Assembly: GCA_036378155.1 (NCBI GenBank)
Contig: DASUXA010000060.1
Span: 21,356-85,355, forward strand
DNA from: DASUXA01 sp036378155
GTDB taxonomy: Bacteria; Actinomycetota; Actinomycetes; Mycobacteriales; Micromonosporaceae
Direction of reading: 5' to 3'
Length of the DNA: 64,000 nucleotides
Shown: positions 1 to 8,844 of the stretch, one piece after another
Position numbering within the stretch: position 1 is the first letter of the stretch
Layout of the letters: every line of letters begins with the position of its first letter
Made by a program: the position numbers and the translations under genes
The notes under the pieces: generated by a model
Told to the model about the DNA's origin: nothing
Database searches by the model: none
Seen by the model: the letters and a program-made list of their open reading frames with translations, nothing else

Positions 1-1
1 G

Positions 2-2557
2 ATCGTGGTCAACCGGACCGTGGCGGACCTGGCGAGGCGGCACTTCGTCATGGCGCCGGTACCGCCGCTGACGTTGAAGGGCAAAGCCGAGCCGGTACCG
101 GCGTTCCTGGTCACCGGCGTCGGCACCGGCGACCGGGCCCCCGACGGCGCGCCGATGGTCGACCGGGGCGGCGAACGCACCCGACTGCGCGAGGCGTACC
201 GGGCGGTGGTGCGCGATCGCCGGTCGCGACTGGTGGCGGTACTCGGGCCGCCGGGCATCGGCAAGACCCGGCTGGTAGCCGAGGCGGTGGGCGAGTTCGC
301 CGCGGACGGGCCGGAACCCACCGCGGTGTTCGCGACCTGCCCGTCGTACGGGCCCACCGGCAACCAGGCGGCGGTCGTCCAGGTGCTGGACGCGCTCACC
401 CGGCAGTCCGCGCCCGCCAGGGACCTGGTACGGACGAACAGCCGGGTCGCCGCGGTCGTCACCAGCCTGCGCGACGCCGCGCTGTCCCGGCGGGACGGAA
501 ACGTTCCGGGGCCCGGCGTCGAGGAAGCGTCCTGGGCAGTACGGGAACTGCTCACCGCGGCGGCGACCAGACCGCTGGTCGTGGTGTGGGACGGTCTGGA
601 ATGGGCCGGACAGTCGCTGCTGCTGTTCGTCGGCGGGCTGATCGACAGCCTGCCGGATCTACCGCTGCTGATGATCTGCGTGGCCCGACCGGAACTCGCC
701 GAACGCGACGTGCCGTGGGTACGCGCCCTGCACGAGCACGACGTCGTCGACGTGCGCCCGTTGGAACCGCCGGACAGCGCCGAACTGGCGGCGTCGCTGG
801 TCGCGGCGGGCGCGCTCCCCGACGTCCAGGCGCACGCCCTGGACCTCGCCGATCGGGTGCTGGTCGACCGCGCCACGCTGTACGGCGCGGGCAATCCGCT
901 GTTCATCCGGTTGATGCTGGAGTCGGCGACACCGGGTCGCCCGCTCGACGACATCCCGGCGAGCATCACCGCGATGGTCGGGGCGATGATCGACCGGCTG
1001 CCGGCACACGCCCAGCACCTGCTCGGCGTCGCGTCGGTGGTCGGGTCCACGTTCACGGCGGCGCAGATCGCGCTGCTGGACGAGCCGGCGCCGGACACGG
1101 CTGTCGAGTTTCTGGTGCAGCGCCGACTGCTCGGTACCGGCACCGAACCCGGCGAGTACTTCTTCGCGCAGCAGGCGGTACACGAGGTCGCGTACCGGCG
1201 GCTGGACAAACAGCGACGCCTGGCGTGGCACCGGCGGCTGGCGGAACACGGCGTCAGTCCCGGGTTCCACTTCGAGGCGGCGGTACGCCTGCTCGGCGAG
1301 CTGCGCCCGGACGACGCGGAACTCGGGGCGCTGGCGGCGTGCGCCGCCGAGGCGCTGCTGCGGGACGGTACCGCCGCGCTGCGCCAGCGCGACATGCCGG
1401 CGGCGACCGACCTGCTCGAGCGCGCGTTCGCGCTGGTACCGCCGGACGGCAGCCGGTCGGTCGCCGCGATCCGGTTCAGCGACGCCCTCATGCTCAGCGG
1501 CGACATGTCCCGCGCCGTGGACGTGGTCACCGAGGTCGTGCGCACCGGCGTGAACGAACGCGACCGGCGCGCCTGCATGGCGCAGCAGCACCTGCTCGCG
1601 GCGCGCCAGGGCAGGATCCCCGAGACCACGGTCGCGGACCTGCTCGCCGAACTCGACCGCGACCCGACCGACCACCTCGCCTGGTGCCGGTTCGAACAGC
1701 TACGGGTACAGATCCACCTCGCACACGGTCGGTTCGCCGCCGCCGAGCGCGCCGTCGGCGCCGCGTTGCGGCACGCCCGCGCCATCGGCGACGGCTACGA
1801 GGAGGACCGGCTGCTGGTGGCCCTGTGCGAGGTACGGCAGTGGTCGCCGACGCCGGTCGCCGAGAAGCTCGCCGTCTGCGCGGAACTGCTCGACAGGTTC
1901 GCCGCCGACCGTTTCCTGCTGGTCCCGGTACTCGCCGCGCAGGCGCGCGGCCTCGCGCTGCTGGGAGACGACTGCGGGGCGCGTGCGGCACTGGCGGAAG
2001 CCGAGGCGGCGGTCGACCAGCTTCGCCTGACCATGGGTCAAGTCCTGACCGATCAGGCGACCGGGCTCGCCTGCTCGCTGCACGGCGACCACGTCGAGGC
2101 GGAGCGGCACTACCGCCGCGCGGCGGACGCGCTGGAGCGGTTCGGCTACGTACCCGTCGCGCTGACGTTACGGGTACAGGCGGCCCGCGAGCTCGCCTCG
2201 CAAGGTACGGACCCGGCGACCCCGCCGGTCGCGGGTGAGCGGGACGCCGCCCGGCAGATCGTCGCGCTGCTCGACCGGCGTGACGAGATGGACGTCCGCG
2301 GACGACTGCTGTGCATGTCGGCGGCGGTACGGCTGGGCGTCGGCGGCGACCCGGACGCGCTGCTCGGCGACATTCTGTCGCTGCTGGAACGTACCGACGA
2401 CCCCTGCCTACGCGGGGACGTCTATGTCGACCTGGCCCAGACCCACCGACGCCTGGGCAACGACGCCGACGCCGATGCCATGGCGGGCGCGGCGATCGAC
2501 AGCTACCACGCCGTCGGTGCGACCCGGGCGATGCGAGCGGTGAAGGCATGGACATGA
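2..2557 (+). CDS. Cyclase/AAA-type signalling regulator, 3' part (5' end outside window)
   Basis: Open frame runs in from the left edge, so the N-terminus is missing. The first ~36 visible residues, with the phrase PLTLKGKAEPVPAFLV, match the segment that normally follows a class III adenylate/guanylate cyclase domain. Next comes an AAA/STAND ATPase with a P-loop GPPGIGKT at visible residues 81-88 and a Walker-B-like VVVWDGLE near residue 195. The last ~450 residues are Ala/Leu-rich helical repeats of TPR type. Known relatives are large cyclase-ATPase-TPR regulators, so I infer a regulator or signal sensor for the operon that follows. The stop codon overlaps the next start (ATGA), so the two genes are translationally coupled. 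Domain order is clear; the cyclase part is inferred only from its tail. Confidence 0.8.
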   Translation: MVVNRTVADLARRHFVMAPVPPLTLKGKAEPVPAFLVTGVGTGDRAPDGAPMVDRGGERTRLREAYRAVVRDRRSRLVAVLGPPGIGKTRLVAEAVGEFAADGPEPTAVFATCPSYGPTGNQAAVVQVLDALTRQSAPARDLVRTNSRVAAVVTSLRDAALSRRDGNVPGPGVEEASWAVRELLTAAATRPLVVVWDGLEWAGQSLLLFVGGLIDSLPDLPLLMICVARPELAERDVPWVRALHEHDVVDVRPLEPPDSAELAASLVAAGALPDVQAHALDLADRVLVDRATLYGAGNPLFIRLMLESATPGRPLDDIPASITAMVGAMIDRLPAHAQHLLGVASVVGSTFTAAQIALLDEPAPDTAVEFLVQRRLLGTGTEPGEYFFAQQAVHEVAYRRLDKQRRLAWHRRLAEHGVSPGFHFEAAVRLLGELRPDDAELGALAACAAEALLRDGTAALRQRDMPAATDLLERAFALVPPDGSRSVAAIRFSDALMLSGDMSRAVDVVTEVVRTGVNERDRRACMAQQHLLAARQGRIPETTVADLLAELDRDPTDHLAWCRFEQLRVQIHLAHGRFAAAERAVGAALRHARAIGDGYEEDRLLVALCEVRQWSPTPVAEKLAVCAELLDRFAADRFLLVPVLAAQARGLALLGDDCGARAALAEAEAAVDQLRLTMGQVLTDQATGLACSLHGDHVEAERHYRRAADALERFGYVPVALTLRVQAARELASQGTDPATPPVAGERDAARQIVALLDRRDEMDVRGRLLCMSAAVRLGVGGDPDALLGDILSLLERTDDPCLRGDVYVDLAQTHRRLGNDADADAMAGAAIDSYHAVGATRAMRAVKAWT

Positions 2558-3447
2558 CAGCTGCGCCGTGGCGTCGACCACGGCCGAAGCACGCTTCCGG
2601 TATGCCGGCGTGGAGCATGCCGGCGGAGAACTACCGCGACGAACCCATACCGGCGAGCGTCTTCGAGGCGATCGACCAGGACTGGGCGTGGGGCGGCGCC
2701 GACGGGCACGGGGTACGCGTATGCGTGCTCGACAGCGGCGTCGACGGGGACCACCCGCTGGTTGCGCCGGTCGACCGCGCGTGGCACGTGGTGACCGAGG
2801 AAGGCAACCGGATACCGAGCGTGAAGCCCTGCGAGCCGCAGGACAGCGCGGGACACGGTACCGCGTGCGCCGGGATCATCCGCGCCATCGCGCCGCGGGT
2901 CTCACTCAGTTCGATCAAGGTGCTCGGCGATGGGAAGGCCGGCAGCGGGGCGGCGCTGATCGCCGGGCTGTCCCACGCGATAGAGGAGGGCTTCGATGTC
3001 ATCAACATGAGCCTGTCGACCGCCAGGCCCGAGTACCGCAACCGGTTGGCCGAGCTGTGCGATCGCGCGTACTTCCGCCGCTGCATGTTGGTGGTCGCGG
3101 CGCACAACCTGCCGATCGAGAGCTTTCCCTGGAACTTCGCCTCCGTGATCTCGGTCGCCAGCCACGCCGAGCCGGATTCCATGCGCTACTACTACAACGC
3201 GACGCCGCCGGTCGAATTCTGCGCCCGCGGGATCCGGGTGCCGGTAGCGAGTCCGGGCGGCGGCATGACCAGGAACACCGGTAACAGTTTCGCGGCGCCA
3301 CACATCGCCGCCATCGCGGCGCTCGTGCTGAGCAAGCACCCGTGGCTCACGCCGTTCCAGCTCAAGAGCGTCCTGTACCACTGCGCCGCCAATGTAGCGA
3401 CCCAGGGGGTTGAAGGTGGAATCCTCCTCACTCGAATCACTTCGTGA
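2554..3447 (+). CDS. Subtilisin-like S8 serine peptidase
   Basis: 297 residues. The S8 catalytic triad is visible: Asp60 in VCVLDSGVDGDHP, His101 in SAGHGTACAG and Ser245 in GNSFAAPHIAA; Asn185 in AAHNLP fits the oxyanion hole. There is no signal peptide or transmembrane segment, so this is a cytoplasmic protease, unlike most secreted subtilases. I chose the ATG at 2554 because GAAGG lies 7 nt upstream and it forms an ATGA overlap with the preceding gene; ATG 2548 is the alternative. In RiPP pathways such intracellular subtilases remove leader peptides, so leader or regulator cleavage is possible here, but no precursor gene was recognised nearby. Confidence 0.88.
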   Translation: MTAAPWRRPRPKHASGMPAWSMPAENYRDEPIPASVFEAIDQDWAWGGADGHGVRVCVLDSGVDGDHPLVAPVDRAWHVVTEEGNRIPSVKPCEPQDSAGHGTACAGIIRAIAPRVSLSSIKVLGDGKAGSGAALIAGLSHAIEEGFDVINMSLSTARPEYRNRLAELCDRAYFRRCMLVVAAHNLPIESFPWNFASVISVASHAEPDSMRYYYNATPPVEFCARGIRVPVASPGGGMTRNTGNSFAAPHIAAIAALVLSKHPWLTPFQLKSVLYHCAANVATQGVEGGILLTRITS

Positions 3448-4054
3448 CATCACCGAACAGCGACTGCTGCAGTCCGTCGTCGCGGTCGCGCGACACGTGT
3501 ACGGCGCTGCCGCCTCGTCGGTCTTCATGGTCAGCCCCGACACCGGCGAGCTGATCTTCGCGGCGGTCGCCGGCGCCGGGGAACAGAGCCTCGTCGGTAC
3601 CCGGTTCGCCGCCGGCACCGGCATCGCCGGCTGGGTGGCGGCGAGCGGTCAGACCCTGATCACCGACAGCGTCGCGGACACCGACCAGTTCGCCCGCGAC
3701 GCCGCGTCGTCGACCGGGTACCTGCCCGCCAGCATCATGGCCGCGCCGCTCATCGCCGACGACGAGTGCATCGGCGTGCTCGAGGTGCTCGACCGGCACA
3801 CCACCGGCTCCGGAGTGCACGACTTCGACGACATGGAACTGCTCGGGCTGCTCGCCACCCAGGCCGCGTTGAGCCTGGCGCTGCTGCGGCGCAGCCACGG
3901 CGGTCCGAACAACGGACCCCGCATGGGCAGCCTGCTCGCCCGGCTGTCGGAGCACGCCGCCACCGACACGTACGACCCGCTCGCCGTGGCTCTGCTCGGC
4001 GTGTCGCTGGACCTGCTGGAACGTGCCACGGCGTCGCCGTCGGTGGTCGGCTGA
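3416..4054 (+). CDS. GAF-domain sensor-type protein
   Basis: 212 residues. A single GAF domain covers roughly residues 15-165, with the family pattern GTGIAGWVAASGQ, an ITDSVAD strand and the APLIADDECIGVLEVLDR strand pair. No output domain (kinase, HTH, cyclase) follows, so it probably acts as a small-ligand sensing partner of another protein, possibly the AAA regulator two genes upstream. GTG at 3416 is preferred because AGGGGG sits 6 nt before it; TTG at 3410 is possible. The gene begins inside the 3' end of the peptidase gene (about 32 nt overlap), which implies co-translation. What it binds cannot be told from sequence. Confidence 0.82.
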   Translation: MESSSLESLRDITEQRLLQSVVAVARHVYGAAASSVFMVSPDTGELIFAAVAGAGEQSLVGTRFAAGTGIAGWVAASGQTLITDSVADTDQFARDAASSTGYLPASIMAAPLIADDECIGVLEVLDRHTTGSGVHDFDDMELLGLLATQAALSLALLRRSHGGPNNGPRMGSLLARLSEHAATDTYDPLAVALLGVSLDLLERATASPSVVG

Positions 4055-4076
4055 CCGCCAGCCGCGAGGAGATCGG

Positions 4077-5375
4077 ATGACCCGGGTCGAAGGGTACCCA
4101 GCAGCGCGCGACAGCGTCCGTCCCGCGCCGGGTCCGGAGTGCGCGCCGGTACCGGACCCGGTCGACGGCGACGAGCGGTTCGACCCGACCAGCCCGGTAC
4201 ACCGACGCGATCCGCACCCGCTGTTCCACCGGATGCGCGCGCGGGCTCCGGTGTACCGCCACGTCAGCGCGGTCACCGGGCTGGCGTCCTGGTACCTGAC
4301 CCGGTACGCCGACGTGCAGCGCGCCCTGCGCGATCCGGACATCGGACGCCAGCTCGACCGGCTGCCCGACGAGATCGCCGCCCGGCACCGGCAGTGGGCG
4401 TTCGACCCGCTGGCGATGCTGCGCCGCAACGTGTTCAACCTCGACCCACCCGACCACACCCGGCTCCGTCAGCTGATCGCGCCGGCGTTCAGCGCCCGTA
4501 CCGTCGCGGCGGTCGAACGGCGCATCGGTCAGGTCGTCGACGACCTCGTCGACGACCTGGCGACAGCCGACGGCGCGGTCGACGTGATCGACACGCTGGC
4601 GCTGCCGCTGCCGGTGGTTGTCGTCGCCGAACTGGTCGGCTTCCCGCTCGACGATCGCGCCCAGTTGCGCCGGTGGAGCGACGAGATGCTGCGCAGCCGC
4701 GACCCCGTCCGGGTGCGCCGCGCCGGCATCGAATTCATCGGGTACGTCGAGGACACCATCGACCGGCGACACGCGAACCTCGGCGACGACCTGCTCTCCC
4801 ATCTCATCCGGGCGCGGACCGACGGTCGGATCAGCCACCCCGAGCTGATCTCCAGCGTGTTCCAGCTGCTGCTCGCCGGCGACGAGACGACCGTCAACCT
4901 GATCGGCAACGCGGTCCTGGAACTGCTGCGCCACCCCGATCAGCTCGCCCGGCTGCGGGCGCGACCGGAACTGGTCGCCTCGACGGTCGAAGAGGTCATG
5001 CGGTTCAACTGTCCGGTCGGGCACTCGCGTCCGCTGTACGCGCTCACCGACGTCGAGATCGGTGCAGCGGTGGTCCCGCGCGGCGACGTCGTGGTACCGG
5101 TGCTGCTCGCCGCCAACCGCGACCCGGCGGTGTTCGACCGACCGGACGTCTTCGACATCGCCCGCAGCCCGAACCGGCACCTCGGTTTCGGTCACGGTAT
5201 CCACTTCTGTCTCGGCGCCGCCCTGGCCCGGCTGCAGGCGCGCGCCGCCGTCGGCACCCTCGTGCGCCGCTTCGGCGACCTCGCCCTGGCCGTCGACCCC
5301 GCCGAGCTGGAGTGGACGCCGGAGCTGTTCCTGCACGGGGTACGACGACTGCCAGTGCTGCTCAGGGGATGTTGA
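4077..5375 (+). CDS. Cytochrome P450, bacterial class I (CYP107-like)
   Basis: 432 residues, typical for a soluble actinobacterial P450. The I-helix oxygen-activation motif AGDETT, the K-helix ExxR (EEVMR) and the heme loop FGHGIHFCLG with Cys378 as thiolate ligand are all present. Such enzymes hydroxylate or cross-link small molecules and need a ferredoxin and reductase, neither of which is encoded in this operon. ATG 4077 follows GAGGAG at proper distance. It sits 22 nt after the GAF gene and 13 nt before the methyltransferase gene, so it is probably a tailoring oxidase of the operon's product. Substrate unknown. Confidence 0.93.
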   Translation: MTRVEGYPAARDSVRPAPGPECAPVPDPVDGDERFDPTSPVHRRDPHPLFHRMRARAPVYRHVSAVTGLASWYLTRYADVQRALRDPDIGRQLDRLPDEIAARHRQWAFDPLAMLRRNVFNLDPPDHTRLRQLIAPAFSARTVAAVERRIGQVVDDLVDDLATADGAVDVIDTLALPLPVVVVAELVGFPLDDRAQLRRWSDEMLRSRDPVRVRRAGIEFIGYVEDTIDRRHANLGDDLLSHLIRARTDGRISHPELISSVFQLLLAGDETTVNLIGNAVLELLRHPDQLARLRARPELVASTVEEVMRFNCPVGHSRPLYALTDVEIGAAVVPRGDVVVPVLLAANRDPAVFDRPDVFDIARSPNRHLGFGHGIHFCLGAALARLQARAAVGTLVRRFGDLALAVDPAELEWTPELFLHGVRRLPVLLRGC

Positions 5376-5388
5376 AGGGGTCGAATCG

Positions 5389-6399
5389 ATGTCGTACGCG
5401 CTTCTGTACCGGATGGCTTTCCGCTACGCCACCTCGCAGGTTCTGCACGCGGCGGTACGCCTCGGTGTGGCGGACGCCCTCGCCGCCGGCGCGATGCCGG
5501 TCGAGAAGCTGGCGCACGCGCTGGGCTGCGATCCGGGTGGACTGTCCCGGCTGGTACGCGCCCTGACCGTGCTGGGCGTGGTCGAGGAGACGGCACCCGG
5601 ACAGGTCGCGCTGACCGAGCTGGGCGGACCGCTGCGCGCCGACCATCCGCAGTCGATCCGGTCGAGCGTGCTGTTGTACGGCGACCCGGCGGTGTGGCAG
5701 GCGTGGGGAGCGCTGACCGACGCGGTACGCACCGGGGAACCGGCATTCGACCGGGTACACGGTCGCCCGCTGTTCGACTTCCTCGCCGACCATCCGGACC
5801 TGTCCGGCGTCTTCAACGCGGCGATGCGCGAAGGGTCCGACTGGGTCGGTCCCGAGGTCGCCAAGGTGTACGACTTCGCCGGCGCGGGCACCGTGGTCGA
5901 CATCGGCGGCGGACGCGGCGCCCTGCTGGCGGCGGTTCTGACCGCCGCGCCCGAGGCGCACGGCATCCTGTTCGACACCCGGCAGGGTGCGGCGGAGGCA
6001 GCCGACACGTTCCGCCGCGCCGGGGTGTCCGACCGCTGCTCGATCGAGACCGGCAACTTCTTCGACAGCGTCCCGCGCGGCGACGTGCTGCTGCTGAAGG
6101 GCATCCTGCACGACTGGGACGACGAGCGCTGCCTCGCCGTGCTGCGCAACTGCCGCCGGTCGATCGCGCCGACCGGACGTCTGCTGGTGCTCGAACCGGT
6201 CACGCCGGAACGGCTGGACACCGTGGAGGCGGTCGGCGCGGCGATGAGCGACATCGCCATGCTCGTGTACACGGGAGGCCGCGAACGCAGCCGGGACGAA
6301 TTCGTCAGCCTGTTGGCGGCGAGCGGGTTCGACCTGGTCGACGTCACCGCGCCGCTGGCGGGTACGTCGACCCGCGTCCTCGTCGCGGGCCCGGCGTGA
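5389..6399 (+). CDS. SAM-dependent O-methyltransferase (class II natural-product type)
   Basis: 336 residues. An N-terminal winged-helix dimerisation domain (about residues 10-90, with LGCDPGGLSRLVRAL) is followed by a Rossmann methyltransferase fold. The SAM-binding motif is VDIGGGRGALLAAVL, and the family signature LKGILHDWDDERC carries the His-Asp pair used for general-base chemistry. This family methylates hydroxyl (sometimes amine) groups of polyketides, phenols and amino-acid derivatives. The start has GAAGGGG 8 nt upstream. Together with the preceding P450 it suggests hydroxylation then methylation of a small scaffold. Substrate is not predictable from sequence. Confidence 0.92.
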   Translation: MSYALLYRMAFRYATSQVLHAAVRLGVADALAAGAMPVEKLAHALGCDPGGLSRLVRALTVLGVVEETAPGQVALTELGGPLRADHPQSIRSSVLLYGDPAVWQAWGALTDAVRTGEPAFDRVHGRPLFDFLADHPDLSGVFNAAMREGSDWVGPEVAKVYDFAGAGTVVDIGGGRGALLAAVLTAAPEAHGILFDTRQGAAEAADTFRRAGVSDRCSIETGNFFDSVPRGDVLLLKGILHDWDDERCLAVLRNCRRSIAPTGRLLVLEPVTPERLDTVEAVGAAMSDIAMLVYTGGRERSRDEFVSLLAASGFDLVDVTAPLAGTSTRVLVAGPA

Positions 6400-6430
6400 T
6401 CGGCGCACCGCCTACAAGGAGAAGGTGGAG

Positions 6431-7783
6431 ATGACCCCGCACACCCGGCCGGGCGCGCTCGTCGTCCTCGGCGCGATGCTCGGGCACCGGTACCCGGCGG
6501 TGCTGCCGGCGGCCGCGCGACGCGGTCTGACCGTGTTCGGCGTCGACGACCTCAATCCCCGCAACGCCAGCGTCGACGCCGCCCGCCGACGCGACCCCGC
6601 CCATCCGCTCGCCGGTCTCGCCGAGGTCGCCTGGATCCCCGACGACCGCCCGCACGACGTACTGGAGCAGGTCGTCACCTGGTCGCACGGGCACGACATC
6701 GCGGCGGTCGTCGCATTCGGCGAGGCGTACGTCGACGCCGCCGCGATCGTCGCCGACTGCCTCGGTCTGCGCGGACCGGGGCTGCGCGCCTCCCGGGTCT
6801 GCCGCAACAAGCTGCTGCAACGGCGGTACCTCGGGCAATGGAGCCCGCGCTCGCGGCTGCTACCGCCCGGCGGGCGTACCGAGGCGATGGCGGGCTGGGA
6901 CACGTTCCCGGCGGTCGTCAAACCGGTCGGGCGGATGGCGAGCTCCGGCGTCCGACGGGTGGGCGACGCCGCCGAACTGCGCGCCGCGGTGGACCGGTAC
7001 GCCCCGGTCGAGCCGGCGGTCGTCGAAGAACTCGTCGAGGGTCCGGAACTGTCGGTCGAGTCGCTGGTCGCGCAGGGCCGAGCGGTGTTTACCGCGGTGA
7101 CCGGCAAGAGCACCAACGAGACGGGCAGCGAACACTTCGTCGAGATGGGACACACCGTCCCCGACCCCCGGCTGTCCCCCGACATCCTGGCGGCGGTACT
7201 CGCCGCGAACGCCGCGATCCTGCAGCGGCTCGCGTTCGTCGACGGGGCGGCGCACGCCGAGTACCGCATCGGACCGTCCGGGCAGGTCACCCTCATGGAG
7301 ATCGCCGCCCGCCCGGCGGGCGACAGCATCTACGCGCTGTACCACCTCGCCACCGGGGTACCGCTGGAGGAGACGCTGCTGGCGATCCTGCTCGGCGAGG
7401 CGGTCGAGCATCCCCCGCCGCGCCGGGTCGCCCGGCAGGTGTACGTGCCGCACGAACCCGGGATTCTGCGCGCGGTGCACGCCGACGGGCTCGGGGTACC
7501 GGTGTCCGGGCTGAGCGACCCGACGTGGCCGTCGGTCACCCCGCTGGAACCGGACGCGCCCGCGACCGTGCACGTGGTGATGGTGGGTCGACCGCTCGGT
7601 ACCCGGCTGCGGACGATCCAGGAGTCCGCCGACCGGTCCGCGTGTTTCGTCATCGACGCGCCGACCCTCGCCGACCTCGACCGCATCGAGGCCCGCTGCC
7701 GCGCCGCCGTGCGCGTCGAGGTCGAACCCCTGCCCCGGGACCAGGTCGCCGCCGGACGGCTCGACCCGGTCCCCGCCGGTTGA
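6431..7783 (+). CDS. ATP-grasp carboxylate-amine ligase
   Basis: 450 residues, a biotin-carboxylase-like ATP-grasp enzyme resembling L-amino-acid ligases. Visible features: Rossmann-like N-terminus (residues 8-40), CRNKLLQRRYL at 124-134, the nucleotide-binding lysine in AVVKPVGR (Lys164), the adenine-binding acidic pair near residues 199-200 (VVEELVEG), and the metal/phosphate site LMEIAARPAG with Glu290 and Arg294. The full active-site set suggests a functional enzyme that joins a carboxylate to an amine via an acyl-phosphate. AAGGAG lies 9 nt before ATG 6431. It is followed 17 nt later by a homologous but degenerate gene, so a heteromeric ligase or a ligase with a scaffolding partner is plausible. 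Confidence 0.88.
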   Translation: MTPHTRPGALVVLGAMLGHRYPAVLPAAARRGLTVFGVDDLNPRNASVDAARRRDPAHPLAGLAEVAWIPDDRPHDVLEQVVTWSHGHDIAAVVAFGEAYVDAAAIVADCLGLRGPGLRASRVCRNKLLQRRYLGQWSPRSRLLPPGGRTEAMAGWDTFPAVVKPVGRMASSGVRRVGDAAELRAAVDRYAPVEPAVVEELVEGPELSVESLVAQGRAVFTAVTGKSTNETGSEHFVEMGHTVPDPRLSPDILAAVLAANAAILQRLAFVDGAAHAEYRIGPSGQVTLMEIAARPAGDSIYALYHLATGVPLEETLLAILLGEAVEHPPPRRVARQVYVPHEPGILRAVHADGLGVPVSGLSDPTWPSVTPLEPDAPATVHVVMVGRPLGTRLRTIQESADRSACFVIDAPTLADLDRIEARCRAAVRVEVEPLPRDQVAAGRLDPVPAG

Positions 7784-7800
7784 CGCGAACGGAGCCGACC

Positions 7801-8751
7801 GTGTCCGAACGTATCCCCGCCGTCCTGCTGCTGGGCGGCGTCGACCTCGCCACGGATCGGCGGTACCTGCGCGCCGCCGCCAAGCGGGACCTGACCGTAC
7901 TGGTCGTCGACGAACCCGCCGACCTGGTCGGACGCTGGCACGGCGACGACCCTGTGTGCGCCGGCGACCCCGCGCCGGTCGCGACCGGCGACGACCCTGC
8001 GCCCGCCGCGACCGCCGGGCTCGCCGCCACCGAGAGCACCGAGATCGTCGACCGCGCCGCTGCTTGGGCGAGGCGGTACGACATCCGGGGCGTGTGCCCG
8101 CTGCACGAGCGGTACGTCGAGGCGGCGGCGCTGGTCGCCGACCTGTTCGACCTGCCCTCACCGGGGCTGCGCGCGGCTCGGGTGTGCGCCAGCGGGTACC
8201 TGCAGAGCCGGTACCTCGCCGCGTGGCGGCCCCGGTGCGACACGGTCGCGCCGTCCGGCCGCGCCGAGATCGTCGCCGGCTGGACCCGGTACCCGGCGAC
8301 CGTCGCCCCGGTCGGTCGCGCCGCCGCGACCGGCGCGCGGCTGGTACGGGACGCGGCGGAGTTGCGCGCGGCGCTCGGCGCGTACCCGCCGAACCAGCGG
8401 CTGGCGATCGAGGAGCAGCCGCCCGGTCGGGAGTACACGATCGACTCGCTGAGCCTGCGCGGAGAGGTGCGCCGGCTCGACGTGACCCCGCGGCACGCCC
8501 CGCCGTCGCGCCTCGACGCCGAGGACCGCCGACGCCTGACCGACACGCACGCGGCGATCCTGGCGCGACTGGCGTTCGACACGGGTCCCGTCCACGCCGG
8601 GTACCGCCAGGTGCCCGGTCGCCCGCCGACCCTGACCGGAATCGCCATCGGGCACCGCTGCGACGCCGCCGCATCGTCGCTGGGCGGCGACGGCGTCGTC
8701 GAGGACGTGGCAATCGGTCTGATCGTGGGCGAGGACGTCGCACGGCGGTGA
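7801..8751 (+). CDS. Degenerate ATP-grasp paralogue, probable pseudoenzyme
   Basis: 316 residues; it aligns over its whole length with the upstream ligase (compare CASGYLQSRYLAAW with CRNKLLQRRYLGQW, and the shared AAELRAA). Catalytic positions are lost: VVKP becomes TVAP (Lys to Ala169), AHAEYR becomes VHAGYR, and LMEIAARPAG becomes LTGIAIGHRC, removing metal-binding Glu and Arg. The ~135-residue C-terminal extension of the first enzyme is also absent, and a low-complexity insert rich in Asp, Pro and Ala occupies about residues 50-80. The reading frame is intact, so it seems maintained rather than decayed. I infer a non-catalytic partner or substrate carrier. GTG 7801 has GGAG about 7 nt upstream. 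Confidence 0.78.
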   Translation: MSERIPAVLLLGGVDLATDRRYLRAAAKRDLTVLVVDEPADLVGRWHGDDPVCAGDPAPVATGDDPAPAATAGLAATESTEIVDRAAAWARRYDIRGVCPLHERYVEAAALVADLFDLPSPGLRAARVCASGYLQSRYLAAWRPRCDTVAPSGRAEIVAGWTRYPATVAPVGRAAATGARLVRDAAELRAALGAYPPNQRLAIEEQPPGREYTIDSLSLRGEVRRLDVTPRHAPPSRLDAEDRRRLTDTHAAILARLAFDTGPVHAGYRQVPGRPPTLTGIAIGHRCDAAASSLGGDGVVEDVAIGLIVGEDVARR

Positions 8752-8755
8752 ACCG

Positions 8756-8775
8756 GTACCGGTCGCGACCGGTAC
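8756..8775. promoter_or_regulatory. Perfect 20-bp palindrome between ligase and transporter genes
   Basis: GTACCGGTC-GC-GACCGGTAC is a perfect inverted repeat in the only sizeable gap (93 bp) of the left operon, between the degenerate ATP-grasp gene and the first ABC ATPase gene. It could be an operator for a dimeric regulator controlling the export genes, or a weak hairpin. No T-run follows, so an intrinsic terminator is unlikely. Confidence 0.45.
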
Positions 8776-8844
8776 TGTGACCGGGTTAACAAGAGCAGAC
8801 GTTGTCGCCGGCAACCCGAAGCACCGCTCAGGAGTCGAGAGAAC

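Noticed and set aside
659..1675. Long minus-strand open frames opposite the AAA regulator (and similar ones opposite nearly every gene)
   Set aside because: They follow from high third-position GC on the opposite strand; their products are Arg/Pro/Ala-rich with no domains.
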